Positions 63,325 to 64,000 of a stretch of DNA of 64,000 nucleotides are shown one piece after another. Each line of letters starts with the position of its first letter. Position 1 is the first letter of the stretch. Source of the stretch: Anaerolineae bacterium (GTDB lineage Bacteria; Chloroflexota; Anaerolineae; Promineifilales; Promineifilaceae). Position numbers and translations under genes: made by a program. Below the pieces are notes generated by a model. The model did not search any database. It worked only from the letters and a program-made list of their open reading frames with translations, and was not told the DNA's origin. The stretch spans positions 1-64,000 of the forward strand of contig JAUIAP010000017.1 in NCBI GenBank assembly GCA_030425205.1, in the 5' to 3' direction.

Positions 63325-63915
63325 ATGAAGGTACTGTTGAAAGAAGATGTTGAACACCTCGGTTATGCGGGGGAAATTTATAAAGTTGCGGACGGATATG
63401 GACGTAACTACTTGCTACCACGTGGCTATGCTGTGATGGCGACGCAAGGTGCGATGCGCCAAGCTGAGGCATGGGCAGATCGCGCTGCTGCACGCCGTGC
63501 ACAGATCAAGGCCGAGTATGACCGCTTGAGCGATGCGATTGAAGGCGCGGTATTGGACTTTGAGGCACGTGCCGGCAGCACGGGTCGTCTCTACGGTTCA
63601 ATCACTACCCAGCAAATTGCTGAAAAATTGGCGGAACAAGTTGGGATCGAGACAGATCGCCGCTACATCCAGAGCGATGCACTACGCGATTTGGGCGAAC
63701 ACACGCTTTCCTATCGCTTGGACGCAACGCACGAGCCATCCTTTACAGTCAACATTCGACCAGAAGGTGCAGCCGAAGCGGACGCACTGGCGGCAGCGAT
63801 GGAAGAAGCGGTTGGTGACTTGGGTGAGTTGGGCTTAGATTTGGATGCTGACGTTATTTCTGACGCAGAAGCTGATGCACTATTAGGCGACGCATTTGCG
63901 GAAGACGAAGCGTAA
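63325..63915 (+). CDS. rplI: 50S ribosomal protein L9 with acidic C-terminal extension
   Basis: L9 binds 23S rRNA at the base of the L1 stalk. Residues 1-45 show the family start (MKVLLKEDVEHLGYAGEIYK) and VADGYGRNYLLPRGYA. The C-terminal domain follows through about residue 148. The protein is 196 aa where 147-150 is usual. The additional about 45 residues are rich in Ala, Asp and Glu (LDLDADVISDAEADALLGDA) and strongly acidic. A terminator follows. Confidence 0.95.
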   Translation: MKVLLKEDVEHLGYAGEIYKVADGYGRNYLLPRGYAVMATQGAMRQAEAWADRAAARRAQIKAEYDRLSDAIEGAVLDFEARAGSTGRLYGSITTQQIAEKLAEQVGIETDRRYIQSDALRDLGEHTLSYRLDATHEPSFTVNIRPEGAAEADALAAAMEEAVGDLGELGLDLDADVISDAEADALLGDAFAEDEA

Positions 63916-63962
63916 GCAACTTCACCTATCTTTTGGTGCAAACGTAACCTAATTATTTAGAA

Positions 63963-63992
63963 AAGCGTAGAGGCGGGTTCGTCTCTACGCTT
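63963..63992 (+). terminator. Intrinsic terminator after rplI
   Basis: AAGCGTAGAG (63963-63972) and CTCTACGCTT (63983-63992) around a 10-nt loop, with T-rich sequence following. Confidence 0.8.
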
Positions 63993-64000
63993 CTTTGCTT

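Noticed and set aside
1..64000. CRISPR arrays, rRNA genes or IS elements
   Set aside because: No regularly spaced repeats with unique spacers, no rRNA stretches and no transposase-like protein were found.

Overview
The window is a roughly 50% GC bacterial chromosome segment that most resembles a member of the Chloroflexota. The inference rests on the two YYY-motif (DUF2298 / Chlor_Arch_YYY) membrane proteins with an Agl23-like neighbour, a family known mainly from Chloroflexi and archaea, on a menaquinone gene (menB) beside a 13-subunit complex I operon, on a T-box ahead of valS, and on several genes that look leaderless. No phage, IS element, CRISPR array or rRNA gene was seen; one tRNA gene (Arg, anticodon TCT) is present.

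Layout. 0.5-2.0 kb: rpsP, khpA and rimM, followed by three tandem GT-C (family 39-like) glycosyltransferases (2.0-6.4 kb). 6.5-9.6 kb: valS on the minus strand behind a T-box leader. 9.6-16.3 kb: small membrane proteins, an XPB-like helicase, a tyrosine recombinase and an APC permease with a long cytosolic tail. 16.3-23.3 kb: a PlsC-type acyltransferase, a DprE2-like reductase and DprE1-like FAD oxidase pair, an orphan molybdopterin hydroxylase subunit and an M20 peptidase. 23.3-29 kb: an MFS pump, a four-domain S1 protein, an SDR, a nucleotidyltransferase/HIT operon and a coiled-coil protein. 29.1-34.3 kb: two tandem thermolysin-like (M4) secreted proteases with matching promoter-operators. 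34.7-48.8 kb: the minus-strand nuo operon in the order A B C D E F (69-aa ORF) G H I J K L M, with no nuoN. 48.9-50.1 kb: xpt and a NUDIX hydrolase. 50.3-60.3 kb: the YYY/GT-C locus and an ECF sigma factor. 60.4-64 kb: MFS, menB, tRNA-Arg and rplI.

Functional themes. Energy: complex I with menaquinone synthesis. Envelope: six GT-C-type proteins, a DprE1/DprE2-like pair that in mycobacteria makes polyprenyl-phosphoryl-arabinose, an acyltransferase and cell-surface proteases suggest lipid-linked glycan assembly. Translation: rpsP, rplI, S1, valS and rimM, with S16 and L9 both carrying unusual C-terminal extensions.

The most striking non-gene signal is the octamer palindrome TCGGCCGA. I counted about 60 copies by eye where about one is expected by chance. 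They are spread over almost all genes and lie in more than one reading frame, which is reminiscent of cyanobacterial HIP1. Other noteworthy signals are an identical 7-4-7 direct-repeat operator with a matched -10 element ahead of both M4 proteases, a set of -10 boxes placed exactly 6 nt before start codons (leaderless transcripts), a cloverleaf-shaped intergenic inverted-repeat element, and dispersed intergenic hairpin repeats.
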